From Arcobacter venerupis (GTDB lineage Bacteria; Campylobacterota; Campylobacteria; Campylobacterales; Arcobacteraceae), in NCBI RefSeq assembly GCF_013201665.1, contig NZ_CP053840.1, forward strand, positions 2,728,001 to 2,792,000: DNA of 64,000 nt. The letters are read 5' to 3'. A program made the translations under genes and the position numbers. Within the stretch, counting starts at the first letter, position 1. Every line of letters begins with the position of its first letter. Positions 27,075-36,355 of this stretch are shown here, piece after piece. Below the pieces are notes generated by a model, which saw nothing but the letters and a program-made list of their open reading frames with translations, was not told where the DNA came from and did not search any database.

Positions 27075-27644
27075 ATGAATAATCATAATTTCAAAAACTA
27101 TCTAATTACTGACCCAAAATATTATTCAAATAATAAAGAACTTTTCAAAGAAAATTTAACGAAAGCTTTAAAAAATCACAAAATAGACTTAGCTTGTTTT
27201 AGAGATAAAAGCTCTTCAAATTTTAAAGAGTTAGCTTTAATATTTATTGAAACTTGTAAAAAGTTCAATATAGAAAAAATACTTTTAAATGGTGATTATC
27301 TTCTATCTCATGAATTAAAAGCAAACGGAGTTCATCTAACTTCCACTCAATTTGATAAAATAAAAGAGGCAAAAGAACTTGGTTTATATGTGATTATTTC
27401 ATGTCATAGTTTGAGTGATATTCAAATAGCTTTGGATAATAAAGTAGATGCAGTTACTTATTCTCCTATTTTTGAAACACCAAATAAAGGCGAACCAAAA
27501 GGAATAATTGCTTTAGAAGAAGCTATTTATAAATATCCTAATATAAACATTATCGCTCTTGGCGGGATTATAAATGAAGAACAAATAATGCAAATATCTA
27601 AAACAAAAGCCTATGGAATTGCATCTATTAGATATTTTGTTTAA
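27075..27644 (+). CDS. Thiamine-phosphate synthase family protein (ThiE/TenI type)
   Basis: A 189-residue TIM-barrel protein. Family landmarks are YLITDPKYY, ACFRDKSSSNFKELA (ThiE has LRDK), LKANGVHLTSTQ, VIISCHSLSDIQIA, DAVTYSPIFETPNKGEPKG and the phosphate loop NIIALGGI. The NDR-type motif is replaced by LLNGDYLL, so TenI-like aminopyrimidine aromatase activity or an altered ThiE is possible. No other thi genes are nearby and no TPP riboswitch precedes it. Its 3' end overlaps the convergent helicase gene by 4 bases. Confidence 0.82.
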   Translation: MNNHNFKNYLITDPKYYSNNKELFKENLTKALKNHKIDLACFRDKSSSNFKELALIFIETCKKFNIEKILLNGDYLLSHELKANGVHLTSTQFDKIKEAKELGLYVIISCHSLSDIQIALDNKVDAVTYSPIFETPNKGEPKGIIALEEAIYKYPNINIIALGGIINEEQIMQISKTKAYGIASIRYFV

Positions 27645-30373
27645 ACTTCACTAATCTGCACTTCATTTGATTGTAAATAAAGCAAATAAGAAAAAACATT
27701 TTGTGTTTGAAAAATATCTTTTATAGCTTTTTTGTAAAAAGCAACTTGAGCTATATGTTCAAGATGTCTATCTTTTGTAGTTTTATAATCAATAATATAA
27801 TAATTTCCATCTTTGAAAAGAAGTAAATCTATAATTCTTATCTCTTCTTTATAAACCAAAGATTGTTCAGTAATAAACTCACTATCTTTAATAAGTGAAA
27901 GAAATTGCTCATTTTTTACCAATAAAGATAATCTATTTTTTATATCAAGAAAATCAATCTCATCTAAAAAGTTTGAGTATCTAGTTTTTGATAAATTCAA
28001 AGAATATAGTAAATTATCACTATTAAATTCATTCATCATTTCAAGACAATAGTGAGTTGCAAGTCCAAAATATTTAGCTTTTAGATGGTTTTCATCAAAC
28101 TCTTTTTCTTTTGAAATTTGTTTCTCTTGCGTTCCTAAATTCATAGCAGTATATAAAACTTTTTCTATTTTTTCATAGTTTTTTGAGATATTTTGACTTT
28201 GGATAATAGTTCCAATTTGCGTAGGTTTCATATTTAAAACATCAAAAACTGAAGATTTTGATTTTTTGAAAATAATCATATTATTTTTAGCCCGAGTTAA
28301 TGCCACATATAAAATATTTATCTCATCTTCAATACTCAAAGCTTTCTCTTTTGAAAGTGCTTTTTCATAATCTTTGTTATAGTTTTCATAACCTTTGATT
28401 TTATAAAAAATATTTTTTAATTGCACACTTTCATATTCAAATAAAAGTGAAGATTTATCTACATTTTTTCTTTTAATTCTATCAAGTAAAATTACAGTAT
28501 TAAACTCTAAACCTTTTGATTTAAAAATAGTTAGAATTTGAAGTCCAACTGATTCTGAGTTTTCCATATTAGAATCTAGTTTATCAATCTCATATACAAA
28601 ATCAACAATATTTGAAAAAACTGAACTTACTTCAATTAATTTAATTATATTTTCATCAATGATTTTTAGTCTACTTGCTAACTCTTTTATCACTTCTTGA
28701 ATTGATTTTTCTTCTAATTCTATAGTTAAATCAAGTTCATTTAATATTGGTTTTCCAATTAATGCATTTAGATTTTCTTTGTAAATCTCTTCTTTAAAAT
28801 AGAGATATTTTATGGCATTTATTACAGCTTTTACATTTTGTTGATTTATAAGTTTTGAAGTCATCTCTGTTGATATTTTCAAAGATGGGAATTTTTGTTT
28901 TAAATAATAATATAGATTTAAAACATCATCATTTGTATAAGTTAAAATTGCAATATCATTTGAATTTACACCCTCTTTTAAAAGTTGGGCAATTTTAGAA
29001 GCAATATTTTCATATTTATCATCTTCTTCAAGTTTTTCATCAACTATAACTTCAATATATCCACCTTTTGAAACTGACTCTTGTTCAAAGTATTCATAAT
29101 TTGGAATATTTAAAAACAGAGAGTTTACGTAAGAGATTATATTTTCACAAGAACGATAATTTGTATTTAAAACTTCAACTTCTAAAAGTTTATTTGTATT
29201 TGCAACATAATCAAAAAGTTCTCTTTTCCCACCTCTAAATCTATAAATTGATTGTTTTGTGTCTCCCACATAAAAAAATGTTTTGAATTTAGTTTGGTCA
29301 CCTGCAAGAATCTCTTTTATTAATGGTTCTAAGATTTTATATTGTAAAAGTGAAGTATCTTGAAATTCATCCATCAAAATATGTGAAAAAGATGAATCAA
29401 GTCTAAAATATAAAAAATCTTTATCAATTTTTGTAGATAGCAATTCATAAACTAAATTTGAAATGTCATTAAATTCTAAATAGTTTTTATTTTTGTTAAA
29501 AGTAAATTTAAACTCTTTAAACATCAAATAAAGTTCAAAAAGTTTACTCAAACTATATCCAGCTCTTAATTTATAATAAATAGCTATTTGTTCTTTCAGA
29601 TTAAAAAAGTGATTTTCTAAAATATCATTTGCACACTTTTTAAAATATGAATAATCAGCTAAGGTTTCTTTTTCAAGCCAAGTTCTTCCAAATAATTCAT
29701 CAAAAGTTTCAAAATCAACAGCTTTAATTGCACTAGCACTTGCACCATTACAATTTGAAATTTGCTCTTTTATTTTAAATGCAAACTCTAAAACATTTTG
29801 TTTTTGTAAATCAATAAGTTTTGCGTCAATATTTACAATATCAACTGTTTCATTTTTCTCAAGTAGATTTTTGAATAATTCAAAAATTGAATTAAATTTC
29901 TTTTTTTCATAGTGAGAAAAATCAATCAAAGTTTCAAATTGAGTTGCATTTAATGATTGTAAAAACTTCATACTTAAAGCTTCAATATCATCAACTTTTA
30001 TCTCAAAATCATCTGATATTCCAATATATCCACAAAATTCTCGTAAAATCTTATTTATAAATTTATCAATTGTAAAAATAGATAGAGTTGCATTTGAAAA
30101 TGATTTAACTAAAAAACTCTTTTTTCCAAGAATATCTTGTTTACTTAAATTTGATTGTTCAACAATTGCACTTAAATATGCTTCATCATCACCTAAAGTT
30201 AAAAGAGTTTTATAAATTCGCTCACTCATTTCATTTGCAGCTTTATTTGTAAATGTAAGAGTTAAAATTTCATTTGGTTTTGCACCAAGCAACATTAGTG
30301 TTATATATCGAACAGTTAAGGCAAAAGTCTTTCCACTTCCTGCACTGGCTTTTAGGGCTAAGTATTTTTTCAT
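27641..30373 (-). CDS. addA: RecB/AddA-like UvrD helicase-nuclease
   Basis: A 910-residue superfamily-1 helicase with a C-terminal RecB-type nuclease. Walker A KASAGSGKTFAL is at residues 8-19, motif II ILMDEFQDTS near 331, motif III VGDTKQSIYRFRGG, motif V LQILTIFKSKGLEFN and motif VI VALTRAKNNM. The nuclease core is IIDYKTTKD with Asp862 and Lys864. It is expected to act with AddB in end resection and double-strand break repair, but AddB is not in the window. It is shorter than Bacillus AddA, as in other Campylobacterota. Divergent from argB. Confidence 0.9.
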   Translation of the reverse strand: MKKYLALKASAGSGKTFALTVRYITLMLLGAKPNEILTLTFTNKAANEMSERIYKTLLTLGDDEAYLSAIVEQSNLSKQDILGKKSFLVKSFSNATLSIFTIDKFINKILREFCGYIGISDDFEIKVDDIEALSMKFLQSLNATQFETLIDFSHYEKKKFNSIFELFKNLLEKNETVDIVNIDAKLIDLQKQNVLEFAFKIKEQISNCNGASASAIKAVDFETFDELFGRTWLEKETLADYSYFKKCANDILENHFFNLKEQIAIYYKLRAGYSLSKLFELYLMFKEFKFTFNKNKNYLEFNDISNLVYELLSTKIDKDFLYFRLDSSFSHILMDEFQDTSLLQYKILEPLIKEILAGDQTKFKTFFYVGDTKQSIYRFRGGKRELFDYVANTNKLLEVEVLNTNYRSCENIISYVNSLFLNIPNYEYFEQESVSKGGYIEVIVDEKLEEDDKYENIASKIAQLLKEGVNSNDIAILTYTNDDVLNLYYYLKQKFPSLKISTEMTSKLINQQNVKAVINAIKYLYFKEEIYKENLNALIGKPILNELDLTIELEEKSIQEVIKELASRLKIIDENIIKLIEVSSVFSNIVDFVYEIDKLDSNMENSESVGLQILTIFKSKGLEFNTVILLDRIKRKNVDKSSLLFEYESVQLKNIFYKIKGYENYNKDYEKALSKEKALSIEDEINILYVALTRAKNNMIIFKKSKSSVFDVLNMKPTQIGTIIQSQNISKNYEKIEKVLYTAMNLGTQEKQISKEKEFDENHLKAKYFGLATHYCLEMMNEFNSDNLLYSLNLSKTRYSNFLDEIDFLDIKNRLSLLVKNEQFLSLIKDSEFITEQSLVYKEEIRIIDLLLFKDGNYYIIDYKTTKDRHLEHIAQVAFYKKAIKDIFQTQNVFSYLLYLQSNEVQISEV

Positions 30374-30416
30374 GGCCTAATGATACTAAATTTTTTATTA
30401 ATAAGATTCTTTTAGA

Positions 30417-30422
30417 TATAAT
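30417..30422 (+). promoter_or_regulatory. Probable -10 element of argB
   Basis: TATAAT 31 bases before the argB ATG in the short divergent spacer from addA. An AGGA site follows at about 30442. Confidence 0.5.
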
Positions 30423-30453
30423 CAGCACTCAAAAATCACTTAGGATTATAGAT

Positions 30454-31353
30454 ATGCAAAATAAACATCAAAAAGTTCAAACTCTACTTGATGCAATACC
30501 ATATATTAAAAAATTTTTCGGAAAAGTTATTGTTATCAAATATGGTGGCTCAGCACAAACAAGCCCTGATTTAAAAGAAAAATTTGCTCAAGATATTGTT
30601 TTTCTTTCACTTTTAGGAATCAAACCTGTTATTGTTCACGGTGGAGGGGCTAGAATTACTGAATTATTAACAAAATTAGAAATTCCTTCACACTTTGTTG
30701 ATGGACACAGAGTTACTTGTGAAGAAAGTATGAAAGTTGTTGAAATGGTGTTAAGTGGTGAAATCAATAAAAATATTACATCTTTACTTACACATCATGG
30801 AGCAAAAGCAATAGGAATTTCAGGAAAAGATTCAGCTTTAATAAATGCAATCCCAAAAGATGGTGGGAAATTTGGATACACAGGTGAAATCACAAAAGTA
30901 AATGGTGCAATGATTAATAATCTAATTAAAGAAGGATTTATTCCTGTTATTGCTCCAATTGGAGATAGCGCAGAACCAAATCATCCAGGATTTAATATAA
31001 ATGCAGATGTTGCCGCTTGCGAAATTGCTGCTGCTATTGGAGCACAAAAAGTTCTATTCTTAACTGACACTATTGGTGTTTTAGATAAAGAGGGAAAATT
31101 AATTCAAACTTTAGATAAACAAAGTGTTGAAAACTACAAAAAAGATGGAACAATCGCTGGTGGAATGATACCAAAAGTTGATTCTTGTATTGATGCAATA
31201 CACAATGGCGTAAATAAAGCGCACATCATTGATGGAAGAGTTGAACACTCTATTTTACTTGAGTTATTTACAAGTGATGGAATTGGAACTCAATTTATAA
31301 GAAAAGAAAATCCTAATAATGGGATAGATATGGAAAAATTATTAAGTGAATAA
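30454..31353 (+). CDS. argB: Acetylglutamate kinase
   Basis: A 299-residue amino-acid kinase phosphorylating N-acetylglutamate in arginine synthesis. It shows VIKYGGSAQTSPDLKEKF near residue 26, PVIVHGGGARITELLTKL near 64, GEINKNITSLL and the C-terminal TIAGGMIPKVDSCIDAI near 235. The N-terminal helix (QNKHQKVQTLLDAIPYIKKF) is that of the arginine-sensitive hexameric type. The frame is open 60 codons further upstream inside addA, but the ATG at 30454 with AGGA upstream gives the family start. Confidence 0.96.
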   Translation: MQNKHQKVQTLLDAIPYIKKFFGKVIVIKYGGSAQTSPDLKEKFAQDIVFLSLLGIKPVIVHGGGARITELLTKLEIPSHFVDGHRVTCEESMKVVEMVLSGEINKNITSLLTHHGAKAIGISGKDSALINAIPKDGGKFGYTGEITKVNGAMINNLIKEGFIPVIAPIGDSAEPNHPGFNINADVAACEIAAAIGAQKVLFLTDTIGVLDKEGKLIQTLDKQSVENYKKDGTIAGGMIPKVDSCIDAIHNGVNKAHIIDGRVEHSILLELFTSDGIGTQFIRKENPNNGIDMEKLLSE

Positions 31354-31357
31354 ATAA

Positions 31358-31475
31358 AGAGCAACGAGTTGCTCTCTTTAGAGTTTGTTTCTTTAGCTGA
31401 AATTTATTTTCAGCGTTAAAAGAAATTAAAAAATAATAGGTCCCTAAAAAATTGGGACAATTTTTAAGGATAATT
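31358..31475 (+). promoter_or_regulatory. Structured leader upstream of thrC (copy A of a two-copy element)
   Basis: Hairpin I AGAGCAA-CGAG-TTGCTCT (31358-31375) is followed by a box CTTTA..GTTTG.TTCTTTA (31376-31395) and hairpin II GCTGAAA-TTTAT-TTTCAGC (31396-31414). Next, GTCCC (31440-31444) can pair with GGGAC (31454-31458), or AAAAATTG with CAATTTTT (31447-31465); these are mutually exclusive. The AAGGA site and ATG follow directly. The same order recurs before ispH (49331-49432). Hairpin I may also end the argB transcript. Confidence 0.6.
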
Positions 31476-32957
31476 ATGAATTTTATTGAAACAAGAGGAA
31501 ATGATGGTATTAAACCAGTTGAAGTGCCATTTAGTGAAGCTATTTTAAATCCTAGCACTTCATTTGGTGGATTATATGTACCAAAAAGTTTACCAAAATT
31601 AGAAGATAACTTTATTTTAAATCATATTAACTCTTCTTATAAAGAACTTGCTTTTGACATATTAAAAGCATTTGAAATTGACATTGATGAAAATGAAATA
31701 AATAAAGCCTTAGCTTTATATGACAATTTTGATGATGCGTCAAATCCTTGCCCAGTTGTTAAAGTTAAAGATGATTTATTTGTTCATGAACAATATCATG
31801 GTCCAACACGTGCATTTAAAGATATGGCTTTACAACCATTTGGTTCAATTCTTTCTTCAATTGCAAAAAAAAGAGATGAAAAATATTTAATTCTTGCTGC
31901 AACTTCTGGAGATACAGGACCAGCTGCACTTAATACTTTTAAAAATAAAGAGAATATTCAAGTAGTTTGTCTTTATCCAGATGGAGGAACAAGTGATGTT
32001 CAAAGACTTCAAATGGTTTGTGAAGATGGAAAAAACCTAAAAGTTTTAGGAATAAAAGGAAATTTTGATGATGCACAAAATGCACTAAAAAAACTATTAG
32101 CATCTAAAACTTTTAAAGAAGAGTTAGAAAAAGACAATATCAATTTAAGTGCAGCAAACTCAGTAAACTTTGGAAGAATTATTTTTCAAATAATTTACCA
32201 CTTCTGGTCATATATCCAACTTTTAAAACAAGAAGAGATTACAAATGGTGAAAAAATTTATCTAGTTGTTCCATCTGGAAACTTTGGAAATGTTTTAGGT
32301 GGATTCTATGCACTTCAAATGGGTGTTCCAATTGAAAAACTTTTAGTTGCATCAAATGAAAACAATATTTTAACTCAATGGATTAATACAGGAGTTTATG
32401 ATATTAGAGAAAAAGAGCTAAAACTTACAAAATCTCCTGCAATGGATATATTAAAATCTTCAAACATCGAAAGAGTAATCTATTCATTATTTGGAGCAGA
32501 GAGAACTAAAGAATTAATGGAAGATTTAAATAAAAATAATATCTTTAAAATGAGTAAAACTGAAACAGAAAATCTGCAAAAATACTTCTCTGCAATTCAC
32601 TCAGATGATACTTTTGGTACAAAAACTATAAAAGAGTTTCTTAATATTGGTTACTTAATGGACCCTCATACTGCAACTTGTATTAAAGCTTACAATGACT
32701 TAAGACAGAAGCCATTAAAAACTGTTATTTATTCAACTGCTGAATGGACAAAATTCTCTCCAACAGTTTTAAATGCACTAAAAGAAAATGACAACAAATA
32801 CTCTGATAAAGAGGCTTTAGAAGAAATTTCAACAAAATACAATGCAACTTTAGTTGATAGTATAAAAGAATTATTTAATGCAAAAATAAATCATTCATTG
32901 GTTATTGAAAAAGAAAATATTGAAGAAGAAATTGTAAAATTTATTAGAGAATCATAA
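31476..32957 (+). CDS. thrC: Threonine synthase
   Basis: A 493-residue PLP enzyme turning O-phosphohomoserine into threonine. The N-terminus MNFIETRGNDGIKPVEVPFS is that of the fold-type-II enterobacterial/yeast-like class. The PLP lysine is in GPTRAFKDMALQPFG near residue 117, LAATSGDTGPAAL and VVPSGNFGNVLGGFYA follow, and the C-terminal DPHTATCIKAY is conserved. I use the ATG at 31476, 5 bases after AAGGA; an upstream in-frame ATG at 31452 lies inside the leader hairpin. Confidence 0.96.
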   Translation: MNFIETRGNDGIKPVEVPFSEAILNPSTSFGGLYVPKSLPKLEDNFILNHINSSYKELAFDILKAFEIDIDENEINKALALYDNFDDASNPCPVVKVKDDLFVHEQYHGPTRAFKDMALQPFGSILSSIAKKRDEKYLILAATSGDTGPAALNTFKNKENIQVVCLYPDGGTSDVQRLQMVCEDGKNLKVLGIKGNFDDAQNALKKLLASKTFKEELEKDNINLSAANSVNFGRIIFQIIYHFWSYIQLLKQEEITNGEKIYLVVPSGNFGNVLGGFYALQMGVPIEKLLVASNENNILTQWINTGVYDIREKELKLTKSPAMDILKSSNIERVIYSLFGAERTKELMEDLNKNNIFKMSKTETENLQKYFSAIHSDDTFGTKTIKEFLNIGYLMDPHTATCIKAYNDLRQKPLKTVIYSTAEWTKFSPTVLNALKENDNKYSDKEALEEISTKYNATLVDSIKELFNAKINHSLVIEKENIEEEIVKFIRES

Positions 32958-32970
32958 GATTCTCTAATAA
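32941..32970 (+). terminator. Hairpin spanning the thrC stop codon
   Basis: A perfect 13-bp stem (TTATTAGAGAATC with GATTCTCTAATAA) around ATAA; the TAA stop (32955-32957) is in the loop. The following T-run is poor, so termination efficiency is uncertain. Confidence 0.6.
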
Positions 32971-33088
32971 TTACTTAAGCATACTTATAAACTATATAAA
33001 AAATATACACTGTGTCAGAACTTCACAGAAATCTACTAAAAACAATCAAAATGTGACCTAAGTCAAAACTTTTTAAGTAATTTGATAA

Positions 33089-33094
33089 TATAAT
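33089..33094 (+). promoter_or_regulatory. Probable -10 element of the petABC operon
   Basis: TATAAT 35 bases before petA, in a 172-base spacer after thrC. An imperfect CTGTG/CACAG inverted repeat at 33010-33028 lies further upstream and could be a regulator site, but it does not match a CRP or FNR consensus. Confidence 0.5.
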
Positions 33095-33129
33095 CCTAGA
33101 ATTCTAAATTTAAAAAAAGGAAGCCAAAT

Positions 33130-33636
33130 ATGTCTAAAGAAACAAATAGACGAGATTTCATTGGTTACTCATTTGCTGCAGTTGCTGCAGTTGGTGGTGC
33201 GGCCTCGCTTGTTGGTATGAAACAAGCATGGGATCCACTTCCAAGCGTTTTAGCTGGAGGATTTACAACAGTAGATCTTGCGTCTATAAAAGCTGGAGAA
33301 CCTGAAACTTTTGTATGGAGAGGGAAACCTGTATTCGTACTTAAAAAAACTGCAGAGATGGAAAAATCGGAAAGAGATTTAATTGTTGGAGCAGATAGAT
33401 ACATTATTGCTATTGGATTATGTACACATTTAGGTTGTATTCCAGCATGGAGTAAAAATATGTGGAAATGTGCATGTCATGGTGGAGAATATGATGCAAA
33501 TGCAAAAAATACTTTTGGACCACCACCAAGACCTCTAGATGTTCCTCCATTTAAAATAGATGGTTCTACTATTGTTTTAGGCGAAACAGGTCCTGAATAC
33601 AACACAATTGCTGCTTTTGTAGCAACAGAAGCATAG
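33130..33636 (+). CDS. petA: Ubiquinol-cytochrome c reductase, Rieske iron-sulfur subunit
   Basis: A 168-residue Rieske protein of the bc1 complex. The twin-arginine type N-terminus (NRRDFIGYSFAAVAAVGG) acts as the membrane anchor. The 2Fe-2S cluster is held by Cys98 and His100 (CTHLGC) and Cys114 and His117 (CACHGG), with Cys103 and Cys116 forming the disulfide. It is first in petABC, 12 bases before petB. Confidence 0.97.
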   Translation: MSKETNRRDFIGYSFAAVAAVGGAASLVGMKQAWDPLPSVLAGGFTTVDLASIKAGEPETFVWRGKPVFVLKKTAEMEKSERDLIVGADRYIIAIGLCTHLGCIPAWSKNMWKCACHGGEYDANAKNTFGPPPRPLDVPPFKIDGSTIVLGETGPEYNTIAAFVATEA

Positions 33637-33648
33637 GAAAGGGTTCGC

Positions 33649-34899
33649 ATGGCAAAATTTGAAAAAGCAAACTCAGTTGGTGAGTGGTTAGACCAAAGAT
33701 TAAATCTTACAACATTCAATAAAGTTATGATGACTGAATATTGGATTCCAAAAGATATTAACTTCTTATGGGCAATGGGTGTATTGTTAGCAACAACATT
33801 TGGAATATTAATAATTTCTGGAATATTCTTAATGATGTACTACAAACCAGACATTAATTTGGCATTTGATTCTGTAAACTATACAATTATGCAAGAAGTT
33901 GCATTTGGTTGGTTATTTAGACATATGCATGGTGTTGCAGCTTCTGTTGTATTCTTAATTATTTATATTCACATGTTTACAGGAATCTATTATGGTTCTT
34001 ATAAACAAGGTAGAGAGATGATTTGGATTTCTGGTATGTTATTATTTATGACATTCTCAGCTGCTGGATTCTCTGGATATATGTTACCATGGGGACAAAT
34101 GTCTTACTGGGCGGCAATGGTTATTACAAACTTATTTGGTGGAGTTCCTGTTATTGGAGATGCACTTGTAGTTTGGATTAGAGGAGACTTTAACGTGGCT
34201 GATGCTACATTAACAAGATTCTTCATGTTACACGTATTTTTATTACCTATTACTATTATGGCAATTATTGGTGTTCACTTTTATACATTAAGAATTCCTC
34301 ACGTTAATAATCAAAATTCTGATGAATTTGATTTCGATGCAGAAGCTGAAAAATATTTAGCAGGAAATAAAAAAGAATCAAAAGTTATTCCTTTTTGGCC
34401 AATTTTTATCTCTAAAGATTTAGCTGTATTAGGTGTTTTCTTAATTTTCTATTTCTATTTAGTGTTCTTCCATTATAACTTTGCAATGGATCCAGTTAAC
34501 TTTGACCCAGCTGATAATATGGTAACACCTGCTCATATTTATCCTGAGTGGTATTTCTTATGGTCATATGAAGTATTAAGAGGTTTCTTCTTTGATATTG
34601 CTGGATTTAAAGCATTTGATATTGGATTAATAGCATTCGCATTTGCAAATGTTATCTTCTTAGTATTACCATGGTTAGATAGAGATCCAAAAATTCTACC
34701 TGCACATAAAAGACCTGTATTCTTTATTTGGTTCTGGGTACTAATGATTGACTTAATAGTATTAACTGTTTATGGTAAATTACCTCCAACAGGTGCAAAT
34801 GCATGGGTTGGATTCTTTGCAGCATTAGGATTTATCTTATTATTTGTTGTACTTCCAATCGTTACTAAAATTGACGCTAAGAAAAGGGGATCACTATGA
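33649..34899 (+). CDS. petB: Cytochrome b of the bc1 complex
   Basis: A 416-residue membrane protein with about eight helices and quinol sites. Heme-b histidines are in FRHMHGVAASVVFLIIYIHMF and LHVFLLPITIMAIIGVHFY. The Qo motif appears as PEWYFLWSYEVLR, in which the usual PEWY is intact. YMLPWGQMSYWAAMVITNLF is also diagnostic. It overlaps petC by 4 bases (ATGA). Confidence 0.97.
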   Translation: MAKFEKANSVGEWLDQRLNLTTFNKVMMTEYWIPKDINFLWAMGVLLATTFGILIISGIFLMMYYKPDINLAFDSVNYTIMQEVAFGWLFRHMHGVAASVVFLIIYIHMFTGIYYGSYKQGREMIWISGMLLFMTFSAAGFSGYMLPWGQMSYWAAMVITNLFGGVPVIGDALVVWIRGDFNVADATLTRFFMLHVFLLPITIMAIIGVHFYTLRIPHVNNQNSDEFDFDAEAEKYLAGNKKESKVIPFWPIFISKDLAVLGVFLIFYFYLVFFHYNFAMDPVNFDPADNMVTPAHIYPEWYFLWSYEVLRGFFFDIAGFKAFDIGLIAFAFANVIFLVLPWLDRDPKILPAHKRPVFFIWFWVLMIDLIVLTVYGKLPPTGANAWVGFFAALGFILLFVVLPIVTKIDAKKRGSL

Positions 34900-35924
34900 G
34901 AGAATTAAAAATACTAGCAGTAGTAGTAGCTTTAACGTTAATTACATACTGGGGAGTTGAACCATTCGCACACTCTCAAATGCATCCACATGTTGAAGCA
35001 GCAAATTATAAATTTGATAAAGCGGATGAAGAAACATCTAAAGACGCAGTTAAAAAAGCTGAAGAAGCTTTAGTAAAAGCTGAAAAATCAACTAACAAAA
35101 AAGATATTGATGCAGCAAAAGCTGATATTGCATCATTAAAAGAATTTGAAAAAACAAGTAATGAATTTTGGGCTTCAAATAAAGAAGCAGAAAATTTAGT
35201 TGGTAATGTTGCAAATGGTGAAACATTAGTTACTAGTAACTGTACTGCTTGTCACTCAATTGAAGCAAAAGGTTTCCCAGCAGTTATGGATAATGCAAGT
35301 TCAGCAGCTGCTTATGGTGTAGTTCCACCTGATTTAGGAACAGTTGGTAAATTATATACTAAAGAATATTTAGTTGCATTTATTAAAAACCCACCTATGG
35401 CATCAAAAGTTTCTCATAAATTTGTTGATGGTAAAGTGCATCCAATGCCAAACTTTGATTGGTTACAACCTCAAGAAATTGCTGATTCTGTTGCTTATTT
35501 AAAAGATATCGCACCAAAAGAGATGACTAATAAAGAAGTATTTATTAATGCTTGTCAAAGATGTCACTCAATTAAATACGCAGATATGAAAAATGGTACA
35601 ATGGCAGCATTTACACCATCTGATGATATCAAAAAATACATGGGAAAAGTACCACCTGATTTATCTCAAATGATTAGATCAAGAGGTCATGAATATTTAG
35701 AAACATTCATTAATGATCCACAAAAACACCTTCCTGGTACAGCAATGCCTAGAGTTGGATTAACAGAAGAAGCTCAAGCTCAAGTTATTTCATATTTAGA
35801 AGAAGTTGGTGATTCTAAAAAAGCACAAAGAGAAGAACTAGGACCTAAATTCTTAATCTATCTAGTGATTTTTGCGATTTTTGGTTTCTTATGGAAAGCA
35901 AGTAAATGGAGAGATGTTCACTAG
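34896..35924 (+). CDS. petC: Diheme cytochrome c1-type subunit
   Basis: A 342-residue membrane-bound c-type cytochrome with two CxxCH sites: Cys115-His119 (CTACH) and Cys219-His223 (CQRCH). N-terminal and C-terminal hydrophobic helices (about 5-20 and 318-334) anchor it. Between the first helix and heme 1 lies a charged Lys/Ala/Glu-rich helical insert (about residues 38-104). Campylobacterota bc1 complexes use such diheme subunits in place of the mitochondrial-type cytochrome c1. A small cytochrome gene follows after 29 bases. Confidence 0.94.
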   Translation: MRELKILAVVVALTLITYWGVEPFAHSQMHPHVEAANYKFDKADEETSKDAVKKAEEALVKAEKSTNKKDIDAAKADIASLKEFEKTSNEFWASNKEAENLVGNVANGETLVTSNCTACHSIEAKGFPAVMDNASSAAAYGVVPPDLGTVGKLYTKEYLVAFIKNPPMASKVSHKFVDGKVHPMPNFDWLQPQEIADSVAYLKDIAPKEMTNKEVFINACQRCHSIKYADMKNGTMAAFTPSDDIKKYMGKVPPDLSQMIRSRGHEYLETFINDPQKHLPGTAMPRVGLTEEAQAQVISYLEEVGDSKKAQREELGPKFLIYLVIFAIFGFLWKASKWRDVH

Positions 35925-35953
35925 AACATCTCTTCTATAATAGGAGAAAATAA

Positions 35954-36349
35954 ATGAAATTAGCAAAATTAATAATCGCAGCATCATTATTTGTAGTTTC
36001 TGTAAGTGCAAATGATGTGTTACAAAATTCAATGTCAACTATGGAAAAAGGTATGACTCAAATTCAAAAAGGATTTTTAAATAACAACCTTGATTTGATT
36101 AAAGAGGGTACAAAACTTGTAAAAGAAGGAAATATTCTTTTTTCTGATGCTAAAGTAATAAACCAATATTTACCTGATAATAAAAAACACATGGTAAATG
36201 TTGCTGAAAATGCTTCAAAAAGAATTTCTTTAGATATTACGGAATTAGAAGCTAATTTAGATAATAAAGCATTTATAAAAGCTGCTAATTCATATTCTGA
36301 TATGTTAAATGCCTGTTCTAGCTGTCACTCAATAGTTAGAAATTGGTAA
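35954..36349 (+). CDS. Small periplasmic c-type cytochrome, cytochrome c-prime-like
   Basis: A 131-residue protein with a signal peptide (residues 1-19, cleavage near VSA-ND) and one heme site at the far C-terminus, Cys121-Ser-Ser-Cys124-His125. The rest is predicted helical. A heme site at the end of a four-helix protein is the pattern of cytochrome c-prime/b562-like families. It has AGGAGA before the ATG and sits 29 bases behind petC, before a strong terminator, so it is probably the fourth gene of the bc1 operon. It may accept electrons from bc1 or bind NO; neither is shown here. Confidence 0.85.
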   Translation: MKLAKLIIAASLFVVSVSANDVLQNSMSTMEKGMTQIQKGFLNNNLDLIKEGTKLVKEGNILFSDAKVINQYLPDNKKHMVNVAENASKRISLDITELEANLDNKAFIKAANSYSDMLNACSSCHSIVRNW

Positions 36350-36355
36350 AAAATT

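Noticed and set aside
30274-30453. Upstream extension of argB into addA
   Set aside because: The extra 60 codons are antisense to the start of addA and absent from the ArgB family; the TATAAT and AGGA sites fit the ATG at 30454.
33010-33028. CTGTG/CACAG inverted repeat upstream of petA as a CRP/FNR site
   Set aside because: Spacing and half-sites do not match TGTGA-N6-TCACA or TTGAT-N4-ATCAA closely enough; left as an unassigned symmetric site.
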